Source: Blastocladiella emersonii ATCC 22665 (lineage: Eukaryota; Blastocladiomycota; Blastocladiomycetes; Blastocladiales; Blastocladiaceae). From it: a DNA stretch of 64,000 nt. Positions within the stretch are counted from its first letter, which is position 1. Each line of letters begins with the position of its first letter. Location of the stretch: NCBI GenBank assembly GCA_025594325.1, contig JANHCV010000010.1, forward strand, positions 868,001-932,000, given 5' to 3'. The position numbers were made by a program, and so were the translations under genes. Below the pieces are notes generated by a model that was not told the DNA's origin, did not search any database, and saw nothing but the letters and a program-made list of their open reading frames with translations. This document shows positions 53,701-64,000 of the stretch, in pieces.

Positions 53701-54022
53701 TTGGCGTTGGATCAGGACGAAGGAGCCGTCCTCTGCCTGGGTGATGGGAGTGTCAGCGTTCGGTCGAGGCAAGACAGGAACGGAAAGCCCGCACGTTGAA
53801 GTGGTACGTGATGACGGACCCGTCGAGCATTCCGAGGTACACGACGTCGTCTACCGAGTTGGCGGTGGTACATCAGCCTCCTGCTTCCACGGAAACCGTG
53901 CAGAAACACTGACCGAGCATGTCGAAGCACGTAATCGCGTCGCGCGCGAACCGCTCACTCGGCGCGGTGCGGGTCCCCGCCGGTGGCGCAATGCTGTTCA
54001 GGACTGGGACGAGATTGAACAT
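50784..54022 (-). CDS. VPS39/TGFBRAP1 (VPS3)-family tethering-complex subunit
   Basis: Nine exons: 53914-54022, 53795-53850, 53625-53736, 53350-53573, 52942-53287, 52362-52883, 51280-52300, 51020-51221 and 50784-50963. All are in phase and give 923 residues (family 850-1000). The first ~330 residues form a CNH (citron homology) beta-propeller: DVVYLGMLDGSVITYHF, VVALPESQSIAVLA, and the closing VHYPHVLLLIPDASGGPLRL MAHSLLTESVVQ. A long helical clathrin-repeat-like region follows. The C-terminus has a zinc finger, CAGC followed by HH and HAPC near 886-910, as in the VPS39_2 domain. The family serves HOPS (VPS39) or CORVET (VPS3/TGFBRAP1) in endosome-vacuole fusion; I cannot tell which from sequence alone. 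The intron at 52884-52941 appears to be GC-AG. Confidence 0.88.
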
Positions 54023-54719
54023 GGTGTGCTCGAAGATCAAGTTGCAGCAAGTTGCGGTGGGTCAATAGACCTATTCATGGAGAATTCATGGCGGGTCGAG
54101 AGAGCGACTGGGCGAACTGCGGCGCGACGGTCACAACGCGTCCATCGCCACAGCAACCGCCGCCTTGCCGCTGGCGAACCCCTCGGAGATCGTCGATGCT
54201 GACTCAAGCTCGACCTCGAGTGTCAAGAGCGGGGCACTATGTACCTTCCGCGCCCGCGTCACGGACCCGCCGCGCCGAACTGGGAGCAGGTCGTGCCAAA
54301 CCTGAGCCTGATGCGTGTTCCCGACCCGGCTGCCTGACCCACCATCGGCTGTACCAAGGATCAAAATGTCTCCAGGTGTCTCCAAAACGCGTGGGCGGGC
54401 TTTTGTCTCGCGCCTCTCACGTGACGGTTCGACGCGTCTCCTTCCCGCGTGTCTCCCTTCCTTGATTGCACCGAAGCACGATTCACCGCGAAACTAGGAG
54501 TCAAGAGGTACCAGCGACCATCGCTTCTCGTTATGCGACGAAACATACCATCGCACCGGCTGAGTCGCACTCGCAGCGGGCTCGTTTGAGCCATCATGCA
54601 TCGATACCGCTCTCGACAACCACTTCCCGCTGCCACTTCACCCTCACGATCCATGACATCGACTCGAACCAGCCGCGCTGGCCTCGATAACTTCAAGGAC
54701 CGCAGTCCACCGCTGGCGA
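54023..54719. other. Intergenic upstream of the VPS39/TGFBRAP1 gene
   Basis: It includes ACGCGTCTC at 54432-54440, about 410 bp upstream of the start. No gene is supported; frames here are short and not protein-like. Confidence 0.4.
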
Positions 54720-55860
54720 CATGGGGTCCGCTCGCTGCCGCCGCTCGCGACGCGGCGAGCAGGGCCTTGACCGGCCGCCCAGATCAAGTGTCGCCGCGCG
54801 CGCGTTTGTCGGGCTCCAGCTGCCGCAGATCTGTTTCGAGATTGCGCCGCCGTACGAGGTACGCAGCCGTCGTGGCTCGGATCCGCCTCGCCTTGGCGCC
54901 AACGGCAGGTCCCCGCGCGCGTGTAGGCGTGTCGATCCGGTCCGGTGCTCAAGAACTACCAGTTACGTCAAGAACAACTCGGCGTTCGTGATCCAGCTGT
55001 CGCCGTACCTCGCGCCGACTCGGGCTACGGCTCCACCAACACGCTGCTCCGCGCACCATTGTCACGCTCCTCGGCACGCTCGTCAACAGCGTCAAGAACG
55101 GACCGCGCGAGCTCCGGCTCGTACCCGCAACACCCACCGGAATCTGCCGTTGCCGTTGCCGTTGTCGCGGACGGGCGCCGCCGACGTGCAGCGCGAGCAG
55201 GTCGAGTTCACGTCGTGCTGCGCGGCAAGCCGAGTCCGGCCCATCGGCAAGTCGCGCCGAGGTACTATCTCATCTCATGAACCAGCGACGGAGTGGACTC
55301 ACGGGTTACGTATTGCATGTGTAGATTCTGCGCAGATGTCGATCCACACGAGCTCGGCTACTGCTCGACGGTTCTCCAAGTTCAAGCTCGTGCGGCTCGA
55401 CCTGATCGAGTCGACGTCAAAGTCGGCAGTGCACTCGCGCATCGGGTACGACTGCATCACCCGGACCTGGCGCTCATCGCCTCTAACCTCTTGATCCCCG
55501 TCGTCGTGTAGGCGGGTCGGGCTGGTGTTCGACGACCATCATCCAGACTGGCCATCGAGGCCAAGCTGTCGTCGCTCGCCAGATCTCGGCCTCAACCTCA
55601 ACACGCCGTCGTGCAACATCACCATGTCCATCATCGGGCTGCTCAAGCTCGTCAAGGACGCGCGCTGCTCGGGCTCGACGATCATCTCGATTGCATCTCG
55701 GCCGACGCGGTGAGTTTTCGCTGCGCGCGTCATCAACAATTTCCCATCGCGAGTCGTTCATGGCCGCCGTCCTGGCCAGGTCGCCCTTCGAGGTACCACT
55801 TCTCTCGTGCTGCTCAGTGCTGCCGTAATTGACCAAATCCCACTCGCTGTTCCGTGTAGC
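54720..55860 (+). pseudogene. Decayed multi-exon gene fragments
   Basis: The plus strand holds several protein-like pieces linked by intron-like gaps. RSSVAARAFVGLQLPQICFE IAPPYE is followed by GTACGCAGC...GTGTAG (about 54860-54925), then SYVKNNSAFVIQLSPYLA. Later come TIVTLLGTLVNSVKNGPREL and, near 55590-55700, LNLNTPSCNITMSIIGLLKL VKDARCSGSTIISIAS. The pieces are in different frames, with stops between, so no complete gene can be built. The family is not recognised. Confidence 0.45.
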
Positions 55861-56059
55861 TAGCTTCTCCGTGCGCGCGCCAGCTCGGCGCCATCACCCG
55901 GCAAGCGGCGGCCGGCCATGGTCGTGGGCCGTGGATCGTGGTCGTGGTCGTGGCCGGCGCTCATCCGCGTAGCGTCGCGTCCGCACCGTGCTGCGGGCCC
56001 GTAGCGGCCATTCGCTTGACACGCACGATGGGAGCGTAAACCTCGGTACCCACTGCTTG

Positions 56060-58720
56060 GCAGGTCGTGGAAATGGGTTATTCATGCTATACCTCGACGA
56101 CCATAGCGGCTCTCGCGTGTCCGGCGGGTGGTCGCGGCAGTTCTCGAGTCGGCGACTCAACCCTCGACAAGTGCTGGGCCGCCGTGATCGCGCATCAAGG
56201 TACTCCGCCGGCAACAGCATCTCTTCATGAACTGAAAGCTCACGCTCCGCTGCCCGAACTAGTAGGTTTCGCAAGCCCCGGCGCGGCACCAGCTCAGCTC
56301 GTTTTCGTGATCAACTCGACGGGTCGTTCGCCGTGCGTCGCTGCCGGCAACATTATCGGGTTCAAGTCGCGCCCGGCGCCGAGCGCAGCGCGCATGCACA
56401 GTCGTCAGGACCGCAGCAGCAGCAGCAACATGTACTCTTCTCCCGACCTTTTCTGCCATCATGAAAGCCCGACTGACACTTGCGTTAATACCGTTCAGAT
56501 TCTCCAAGCTTCTCGACCCACCGCTCCTTCAAGGTCCACGGCACCAGCTCGCGCCACGTCGACGCCAAGGGCGGCGAGTCGAGGCGAGCCGAGTCGAGTG
56601 GAGGCGAGTCGAGTGGAGTCGTTCATCAAGGTACTCGTTCACTCATGCTCGAAACTCCTGAGATCGGACAACTCACGTTCACTGATCCGTGTAGATGCTC
56701 GAGAACATGATCCTCCGCGCCAGTCGGCCAGCTCAAGCTCGCTTCCTCGAGTCGTCGTCGTGCAACCGTGTCGTGGTGCGGGATCAGCGGCCACACTCGC
56801 TCAACCTGCTGCCTTGACACGCCGTCAAAGTACGCTCTGCCCTCCTGGCGGCACTGGATGGAAGGTCGGCGAGCTATATCACAGCGTCAATGCGTCGAGC
56901 GACTGGCCGCGATACGGCGGGTGGGTGACGATGTGGGTGGCGACGTCCTGCACCGCGAGACGGGGCGCGGCAGCGACCGGCGAGCAAGCAATTCACGGTC
57001 GGTCGGCTTCTCGGCCACGGCCACGCGGCCACGGTCGAGTACTCGGCCACGGCGGCAAGGTACGCTTCTCCCGACTTGCTCTTGTCGTCGCGATCGGGCA
57101 AGACAACTTACACTCGCTGATCCGTATAGATTTACGAGAACATCGTCATTATCCGCGCCAGCCAGCTGATGCTGCTCGCCGCGTCGGGTCGCGCGGCGCC
57201 GCGGCCGTCCGCCTGACACGCCCCGAGGAGCTACGCCCAGTACACACTGCTTCGAGCGAGGCCGAGCTCAGCAGGTGGTGGAACCCGCACTATACTCCAT
57301 AGCGTTCCTCAAGCATGTCAGGGCGGGCGGTCGCGGTGCGGAGCGCGATGGACGTGGCGAGCACGCAGCAGCGGCGCGGCGCGTCAGGGCGCGGCTTGGC
57401 TCGAGCTGCATGCAGGTCGAAACTGCTCGCCGTGCCGTGCGTGTTCTCGGTCGAGTACTCGGGATCCGGCCCGGCCGTTATCATTGCGACACGCGGAGGT
57501 ACCGTATTTTGGCCGGCTGGGCGGCGGCGTCGTCGTGATCCAATCCGAGAACTTACGCGCCTCGTCGTGTAGAATAATCTCCAAGCGCGGTGCGGTGTGG
57601 TTCGCTCGCGAGGGCTGCGTCGGGTCGCGCGGCGCCGCGGTCGTCCGCCTGACACGCCCCGAGAGGCTACGCCCAGTACACACTTCTTCGAGCGAGGCCG
57701 AGCTCAGCAGGTGGTGAAACCCGCACTATACTCCGTAGCGTTCCTCGCGCGTGTCAGGGCGGGTGGTTATGGCGCGGTGCGGTGCGGTACGACGGACGAC
57801 GCGGCGAACCGCGAACCACGAGCCATCAAGGTACCGCTCGCTCGAAGTCGACTCAGTTACGGCTACGGCGCCGACAAGGGTACGCTTCTCACGAATCGCT
57901 GCCGCCGTGATGATCGGGCACCAACTCACACTCGCAGATCCGTGCCATGCAGAGATCCTCGAGATGATCAGCTTCAGCACCAGCTTATGTTTGTCGGTCA
58001 AGTGCGCGGATCCGGCTCTGACATTGCAACAGGCCGAACTACCGCACGTCTGTGACTGCTGGCGACGTCGCGGTCCAACAACTCACTCACTCACGCTCGT
58101 CGGTTTTGCTTGCTCGTGTAGACCTTCTCTCTTCGGCTCGCGGCGCGGTTCGAGTGGTTCCCCGAGTCCAGTACCTGCAGCTGCAGCTGCAGCTGCAGCA
58201 GACCGAGATCGTGCGTCGGTTTCTCGGTCGCGAAGGCCGCGTCGGCTCACGCCGACGAGCGCCAACGAGCGCTGACGAGCGCCGACATTCATGATCTCGA
58301 CGCGCGTGCTGTTCGAGGCTCGAGCACGGCGGTCTACCTCATCGGCAACGGCAACGGCAGCACCACCAACAAGGGTATGTGCGCTCATGGCGCGCGGACA
58401 TTCAGAAGCCACCGACCGCCCACTCACTTGTGCGCCTGACTGTAGACGGATCGGCGGCACTCGACGACTCAACTCGCATCAGCATCAGCTCAATAGCCGC
58501 CGTCAGTCACACTCAACTCCAGCTGTCCGTCGTCGTTCGCGTCGTTGTCGGCTTACCATTCATCCGCGTCGGGTCGCCCATGAAGTTCAAGCTCGGGCCG
58601 GCGCGCGTCGGGTACCGGTCGCGAGTATGAGAAGCGTGTCTGACGACAAATACATTCACCTCGGTCCATCTGTGACCATCATTCTTGAAAATCACACTGC
58701 TCACCTGTTATCGAAAGCGT
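56060..58720 (+). repeat. Degenerate coding repeat array
   Basis: Several related units lie in tandem. An exon-like unit follows ...CTGATCCG(T)GTAG at about 56677-56693 (MLENMILRAS) and ...CTGATCCGTATAG at about 57115-57130 (IYENIVIIRASQLMLL). A third copy of the preceding motif is near 57922-57943. The 'VGSRGAA...RLTRPE.LRPVHT.SSEAELSRW' unit occurs at 57181-57280 and 57618-57717. Unit order matches the inverted block at 49.2-50.3 kb. Frames are broken by stops throughout. A short GAGTCGAGTGGAGGC-type repeat lies near 56576-56622. Confidence 0.55.
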
Positions 58721-58927
58721 GAACGGGTCCGAGATCTGGTTGCATCCGCAACACAGACTTTGGGATTGTAAACTCTCGACCGTCAACAAAAGGGTCAGCG
58801 GTCCTCTCAAATGACGCGAGCGTGAACAGCGGCGACTCCATGATCTGACCTGCTTGGCCGCGAGCAGGATCAGTACATGAAAAACAATTTTATAATCAAC
58901 TGATATGTAAGCTGTGAGGGCTATCGC

Positions 58928-60060
58928 TCAAAGGAAATCCGGAAACTCTGCAAGAAGCTCGCCAAAGTCGTAGCCACGCACGATCAACATGCGAACTCGC
59001 TTGCGCCATCATTTGGCGAGCTTGCCGCTCTGCCCTTGATGGAGCAAGACCTGGCGGATCGGTTCAGAGCTTCAAGTTGTTGCTGACCCACCAATCCCAG
59101 CGCCTGAGGATCTCTGACTCGCGGCGGCCATTAGCGTCCATGTCATTCCAATCAACATCCGACCAGTTGCTTGGGCAAATGAATTGGTGACTTGGCAAGT
59201 TGTCGTGGCACCACGAAAGCGCTGCAATATTGTTGGATCGGCTCGCGCGCTCAATCATTTGTCCCCAGAAGGAGGGTTTGAGCTTGCGCGCCGCGCTTTT
59301 GTGCACTGAGTCGGGTTCGGAACCAGCATCAGAATCCGAGTCTGGCTGCGAGTCAGTGTCAGACTCGGACTTCGAGCCAAAGTTGGTAATCGGCATAGTT
59401 TCGGAGAACCAATCAAGAATCGCTGCGTGCTCGAGAGAGACGGCGAGCTCAAAGGCCGACCACCACTCGAGAACAGAAAAGTGTCCAGCCCGGACGGCAT
59501 CGTCGACTGCGCGCTCCGTGTAGCCCTCGATTTGCTCGTTTTCCACGAGCCAGTTGAGAACGTCGACGTGGCCGTGGGCGGACGCAACATCGGCGAGGTG
59601 CGGGCCGTCGAAGTCCTCGTCGTCGTACTCGTCCATGAAGTCGTTTGCAAGGAGCCAAGCGAGTACGTGAACGTGTCCGTTAGCGGCGGCAACTTCGGCG
59701 GGGTGCTGCGCGCCGTCGAAAAAGTTCCAGTCCCACTCGGAAACAAAGTCATCCAGCAGGTCGATCCGTCCCGCGGCGCACAAAAGTCGGAAACGGAAGT
59801 TGGCCTCGTCGCCGTTCTCCGTCGGACCGCGGTACTTGAGCAGTAGTGCTCGAAGGTCATCGTGGCCGGGGTCCAGGGCGCGCTGGATGCATTCGTGAAG
59901 CGAATGGCTCAAGGCAACCAGGCGAAGCCGCTTGAGGCCCGGAAGCACGTGGAGCAGCGGGAGCGGGTCGGCACCGCGGGGGTCGAGCAGTACGGCTTGG
60001 CAGAAAATCTCCTCGGCGAGCTCATATGAGCCAACCGCGATCAAAGGCGGCGAGGCGAAA
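58928..60060 (-). pseudogene. Ankyrin-like family pseudogene (copy of the 45.5-kb gene)
   Basis: Homologous to the gene at 45525-47114, with clear lesions. The start codon and first ~20 residues are gone: the match begins at YELAEEIFCQAVLLDPRGAD, and upstream DNA jumps straight to sequence found 5' of the parent gene. About 170 internal residues are missing after DDAVRAGH. The frame breaks near 59062 after NNLKL. The expected C-terminus continues in another frame (EPIRQVLLHQGQSGKLAK, TGA at 59009-59011, then WRKRVRMLIV and LLAEFPDFL). A long ORF (59064-60104) remains but needs a GTG start. Confidence 0.85.
59482..59885 (-). repeat. 404-bp tract nearly identical to 46516-46919
   Basis: Partner of the tract in the intact paralogue, with four mismatches over 404 bp. 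Confidence 0.88.
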
Positions 60061-60109
60061 CGGCCGTCTTTGGCGCCCACTCGGATCACATGATTGATCG
60101 TCACGTCTC

Positions 60110-60716
60110 AACGCTTTCCTGTCTCCTCCTTTTGATCTTATCTCACTTTTGCGCCCCTCCTGTTTGACCAATATCACATATTGCGGTGTTCTCTGGGGCT
60201 AGAAATACTCGTTGCGCTGAGGATGGGGTCACTTCTCAACGACGTTGCTTCAAACTCCCGTGCTTGCGAGCGGAGACTCGCTTGCTGGTAGGAATGAAAA
60301 GGGGAGCTGTATAAGCCAGCACTTACATCCACTTTGAGCCATGGGGACGCGTTACGCGTTAGTAACGGGGTCACGCTGCGCCGGACTGGGACGCGCGAAC
60401 ACGCGTTTGTCTCACGCGGGCTGCGAGACGGGCCAAAATACGTCAGGGCCGGACTCATGCCGCGTTTCTGGATTTCTCATGCCCCCCCCCCCCCCCCGAA
60501 CGTGGACACCTCACAGTCATGGGAGCACGCCTGTTGGTTGCGCGCGCCGTCGTTGTTTCGCGCGTTGACCAGGCGGCGTGACACCCGGCTGGCAAGCGGT
60601 GATCTGGACCGGGTGCGTTCGCATGCCGCGCTCCTTGTCACCCAAGTGGTGAATGTGAAATCCTATGCCACTTCGATCGTCACGCGCCATATGTTCTCAA
60701 GGTAATCCATGACACC
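60110..60716. other. Intergenic upstream of the third receptor gene
   Basis: No gene is supported. It contains a 16-nt poly-C run at 60482-60497 and a cluster of ACGCG words (60349-60405) near GTTTGTCTCACGCG. That phrase resembles the arm of the inverted repeat at 2651-2676. Confidence 0.4.
60482..60497 (+). repeat. Poly-C run
   Basis: Sixteen consecutive C residues. The length may be uncertain if the assembly came from homopolymer-prone reads. Confidence 0.9.
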
Positions 60717-63435
60717 ATGAAGCAATGTATCTCCTGCACTTTATGCATCGTCGCCGTGGCCCTCTCGCTGATATCTGTGGCCAACTGCGCCGCGATCGCA
60801 GACAGACCGATCCGCATGCTGTTCTGGGCATGGGGCGGCGAGACGGCGCTGTTCCAGGCCCACTTTGACGAATGGACCAACACCTCGGGGATCAAAGTGC
60901 AGGTCGACGTGCCACGCGTGTCTGGCGGAGCGACCGCGGATGAGTACTTTGGCATGCTCAAGGCCATGGAGGACCAGAGAATCGCGTATTACGATATCGT
61001 AGTCCTCGACGTGACCTGGCCTGCGCTGCTTACCACTCTACTCTTGCCGCTTGACGGTCTGGTCGACGCGAGTTCCATAGCGGTTCATGATCAGAGCTTC
61101 GTCAACGAGGCGCGGGTCGGCGGCAAGCTTTACGCGCTCCCGTACACGACCACCATGTCGCTGCTCTACTACCGCGCCGACATTCTCGCCGACTATGGTT
61201 ACACTTCAGCGCCGCAAACGGTACGTTCCGTTAGTGAGACAGACGAGCGAGAAATTGGCAGCCAACACGAGTCTACCGTATAGTGGGACGAGATGGAGGG
61301 CATGCTCGAGCGCATTTTGCCCAGCGAGCAGACCAAGCGACCGGGCTTCCACGGATACGTTGGCCAGCTCAAGGCGTTCGAGGGTCTCACGTGTAACGCC
61401 ATGGAGCTGCTTGGCAGCTACGGCGCGGGCACCGTCGTGGAGCCCGACGGCTCCATCTCCACCGCCAACTCGACGCGGCGGGACGCGGCCGTGGCCGCCA
61501 TGACGCGGTTCCGCAGCTGGGTCACGCGCGGGTTCATCCAACCGTCGGTGCTGACCATGGACGAGGTGCCTGCTTACAATGCTTGGTTTTCGGGAAATGC
61601 GCTGTTTATGCGGAACTGGTTCTACGGTAACTTTCCCGTTGACTTTACATCGGGGATCGCACCATTACCCGGTAACACGCCCGACCTCGCCGGCTTTACG
61701 ACCAACGCCGCGAGCTACTTTGGGATCAACCGGTTCACGGCCGACCCGATCCGCACGGCAAAAGTGCTTGAGTTCATCACGGGCACAGAGTCGCAGCGCA
61801 AGTGGGCCGCTGAGCTCAGCTTCATTCCGACTATCAAGAGCGTGATTCAAGGTGCGTGCTTTGTCGCGTATCACTTCACGATCGCTGACATTACCGACGT
61901 GTGTAGACGAGTCGATCTGCACCATGCTCGGCAGCTGCAACGTCAGCGGCAAGTTGCGGATGGTTTCCCGCCCCGCTCTTGCAACGGGCTCGTCGTACCC
62001 TGCCGTGTCCGAGGCCATCATCAACGGATGGAGGCAGGCCTTCAGCGGATACCTCACACCTGCGGCCGCTGTGACGCGGCTGACCCGCCGGCTCGCGGCC
62101 ATTCTGTCCATCGACATTCTCGGACCTCCTGTCGTGGTTCAGTGGACGGACTTTTCCGGGATCGTGACCATCATTGCGTTCGTTATCGCCGAGGTTGTGG
62201 TTGTCGCGTCCACGGTGGCGCTTGTCCGCCACAAGCGCTCGGCGCTCGCGCGTCGCGTCTCGTTCCGCTTGCTTCTCTCAATGCTTGGCGGGCTTGCCGT
62301 GACGGCGGTGTGGCCGCTGCTCTTCATCGGCCAGCGCACCGGGCTTCAATGTTTCTTGCAGATCGCCATCCTCGCTTGCGCTTGGGCCGTGATTCTCGCA
62401 TGCATGGCTGTCCAGGACTTGCGCGTCTATCTCATTGTTTCGAGCCCGCTGCGTCGCGTCGCCAGTGACGTGACTCGAGTCCTGCGCGCATTCATCATCG
62501 TCGTCATCTTGCTCCAGTGTCTCGGGCTGCTCATGTGGGGGCTCGTCAGCCCGCCGTCGGCGGCCATGTACGTCGTGGCTGACGAGTGGGAGTACCTTGC
62601 GTGCTCGGAAGGCACAACACCCGAGCTTCTCGCGATCCCAGCCTCGGTTGTTGCTGCTCTCGTCGCACTAAACATGTGGCTCGCGTATCGCTCCAAGGCC
62701 AGCGAGGTCGTCATGACCAAGCGACAGTCGCCGACGCTTCAGATTCTCTACGCGATTTGTCTCATCACGGTCATCCAGGTACATCTCTCGAGTATGACCG
62801 GCCACTCGCTCCCACGGTTGCTGACGTTAACGCGTGTGTAGGGTATTTCCCTCAAGATCCCCCAACTCACACCTTCGGCTTGCTCTCTCATCTTCGCCAT
62901 CACCACACTTGTCCTCGTCGCGACCGTGTGCAAGGTTTACATTCTCCACCAGCTGGAGCCGGACTCGGAGGATACTACAAGCCCGTGGCTGGGCATGACG
63001 CGCGCGGGCACCGAATCCTCATTCGGCACTAACGTGGCCTCAACTCCGTCGAGTATCCATGCACCAGGCTCCATGCACCGCGACTTGTCACCAACGAGCG
63101 ACTGCACGCCCTGCTTTTCGATCGCCACAGCCGACTTGGCGCTGCGCACCGCCGCGTCGTCGTTTTTCGTGGAGCTGACGCCCTGTGTACCGTGTCAGCT
63201 GCAGTTGTTCACTCGTCAGGCAGTGCTGATCGCGACCGAGGTCTCGGGCCGCCGGCGTTACCGCGTGGCCATCGCCTTGCGCACGCTCGCTGCGGTGGAG
63301 TTTGCATCCGCGTCACAGACTTGCTTGCGCCTCCAGTTGCGCGGCCGTGTCGTTGACGTGGTCGGACCCACGGCGACGCTCGCGCAATGGAAACAGGCGT
63401 TGAGCGAGTTTGTTCGCGAGGAACCGGGGCATTGA
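60717..63435 (+). CDS. Family-1 solute-binding domain fused to 7TM receptor with PH-like tail
   Basis: Four exons: 60717-61220, 61284-61851, 61907-62778 and 62842-63435, with introns of 63, 55 and 63 nt, giving 845 residues. Signal peptide ~1-25. Residues ~30-430 resemble bacterial extracellular solute-binding protein family 1 (maltose-binding type): RPIRMLFWAWGGETALFQAH, YDIVVLDVTWPALLTTLLLP, VGGKLYALPYTTTMSLLYYR ADIL, TWDEMEGM-like sequence after the first intron, and ESQRKWAAELSFIPT. Seven hydrophobic segments follow (about 438-682). The last ~95 residues (LQLFTRQAVLIATEVSGRRR...LAQWKQALSEFV) look like a PH domain. Same architecture as the gene at 16257 but with a different binding fold. 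A sugar or oligosaccharide ligand is a guess from the family. Confidence 0.85.
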
Positions 63436-63833
63436 TCCCCGTGACGTCGGAGAAAATATAGCATTTATTTCCTCATGTCCGCCATGTTTTGCGCGACCTG
63501 GGTGATGGAAACACCACTATTAGTCTCGTGAACGCGCAACGAATGGTGGTTTGCCGCTCATGGAGTACGTTTAAGCGGTACGTGCAGGTGAACGACGCGA
63601 TTTCCGCCAAAGTACAACGCGTCGCTCGTCTTGCGGTGCCACCACGCAAGGCAGCATCGTGATCAAGACCGGAACGAGCGAATACTGCTGCCACGGGGCT
63701 AGGCACGCAGCAAAGCACCGAACTGCATTTCCAGCGTAAGAGCTCCTTTCACCGTGATCGCAGCTGTTCCCACGAACTAAGCGTATGAGTAGTCAAAACA
63801 GAATTGTATCAACAGCATCACTAGAGACACTCG
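63436..63833. other. Intergenic between convergent genes
   Basis: AT-richer just after the receptor stop codon (AAATATAGCATTTATTTCC at 63454-63472), probably its transcript-end region. No gene is supported. Confidence 0.4.
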
Positions 63834-64000
63834 CTACGCGTCATCGCTCAACGAATAGAACGAAGCCTCCGGAATCAGACTTTGGATGAACTCCAACTTG
63901 CGACCGCGGTAACACTTGATTTGCACGTATTCGCGAAACCAGGCGATAACTTGCGCGTCGCCACGCTTGATCAGCCTCTTGAAGATTTTCTCTTGAGTAC
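63834..64000 (-). CDS. 3' end of a probable ankyrin-like family member (partial)
   Basis: An open frame enters from the right edge on the minus strand and stops at 63834-63836. It reads TQEKIFKRLIKRGDAQVIAW FREYVQIKCYRGRKLEFIQS LIPEASFYSLSDDA. The length, position and W-x-R-x-x pattern near the end (WFREYVQIKC versus WWRTRIRKL) fit the C-terminus of the ankyrin-like family, but the match is short. Confidence 0.5.
   Translation of the reverse strand, partial: TQEKIFKRLIKRGDAQVIAWFREYVQIKCYRGRKLEFIQSLIPEASFYSLSDDA

Noticed and set aside
56576-56622. GAGTCGAGTGGAGGC-type repeat as a minisatellite or centromeric unit
   Set aside because: Only about three imperfect copies; too short to call a satellite.
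63540-63720. Possible tRNA or small structured RNA
   Set aside because: I found no cloverleaf arms or A/B boxes with correct spacing.
1-64000. CRISPR arrays, bacterial operons, ribosome-binding sites, insertion sequences
   Set aside because: The window is eukaryotic with spliceosomal introns; no regularly spaced repeats, transposase or terminal inverted repeats were seen. The bacterial-type binding domains sit inside spliced fusion genes.

Overview
This is a GC-rich nuclear window from a eukaryote. It has short spliceosomal introns (about 51-88 nt, GT...CTNAC...TAG, mostly ending GTAG), long genes rich in Ala, Pro and Ser, and many head-to-head gene pairs. The gene content suggests a flagellated early-diverging fungus, Blastocladiomycota- or chytrid-like. 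It includes fungal-type Sec61 alpha, RAD50, the cohesin kleisin RAD21, and a VPS39/TGFBRAP1-type tethering subunit. It also has two genes typical of cilium-bearing organisms: a CYB5D1-like protein and a TMEM17-family transition-zone protein. The taxon is an inference from gene content; no marker gene names it.

Layout. 1-12.7 kb is ordinary: a 3' gene fragment, a seven-segment membrane protein, CYB5D1, a six-exon FtsX/MacB-type permease of about 1400 residues, Sec61 alpha and a coiled-coil protein. 13.2-19.4 kb holds a tandem pair of receptor genes. Each fuses a bacterial-type glycine-betaine (OpuAC-like) binding domain to a seven-helix module and a PH-like tail; the first copy is a pseudogene and the second is intact. 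19.5-21.8 kb holds a helical protein with an in-frame TGA and the TMEM17-like gene. 22.4-29.0 kb is a cluster of an F-box-like/ankyrin-like family, one member apparently joined to leucine-rich repeats. 29.2-44.5 kb is again ordinary: a disordered Ser/Pro protein, RAD50, a small membrane protein, a mitochondrial PP2C phosphatase, RAD21 and a secreted trypsin-like protease.

45.5-64 kb is dynamic. It has more ankyrin-like members, including a pseudogene that shares a nearly identical 404-bp tract with a paralogue 13 kb away. It has direct repeats and two blocks of decayed, mutually inverted coding repeats on either side of an intact nine-exon VPS39/TGFBRAP1 gene. It also has a third receptor of the same overall design, but with a different bacterial-type binding domain (solute-binding protein family 1).

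Most notable is the receptor set: two unrelated periplasmic-binding-protein ectodomains, each placed on a 7TM core with a PH-like C-terminus. This looks like a modular nutrient- or osmolyte-sensing GPCR-like system. A second signal is the 9-mer ACGCGTCTC, seen at least eight times, each time between genes.
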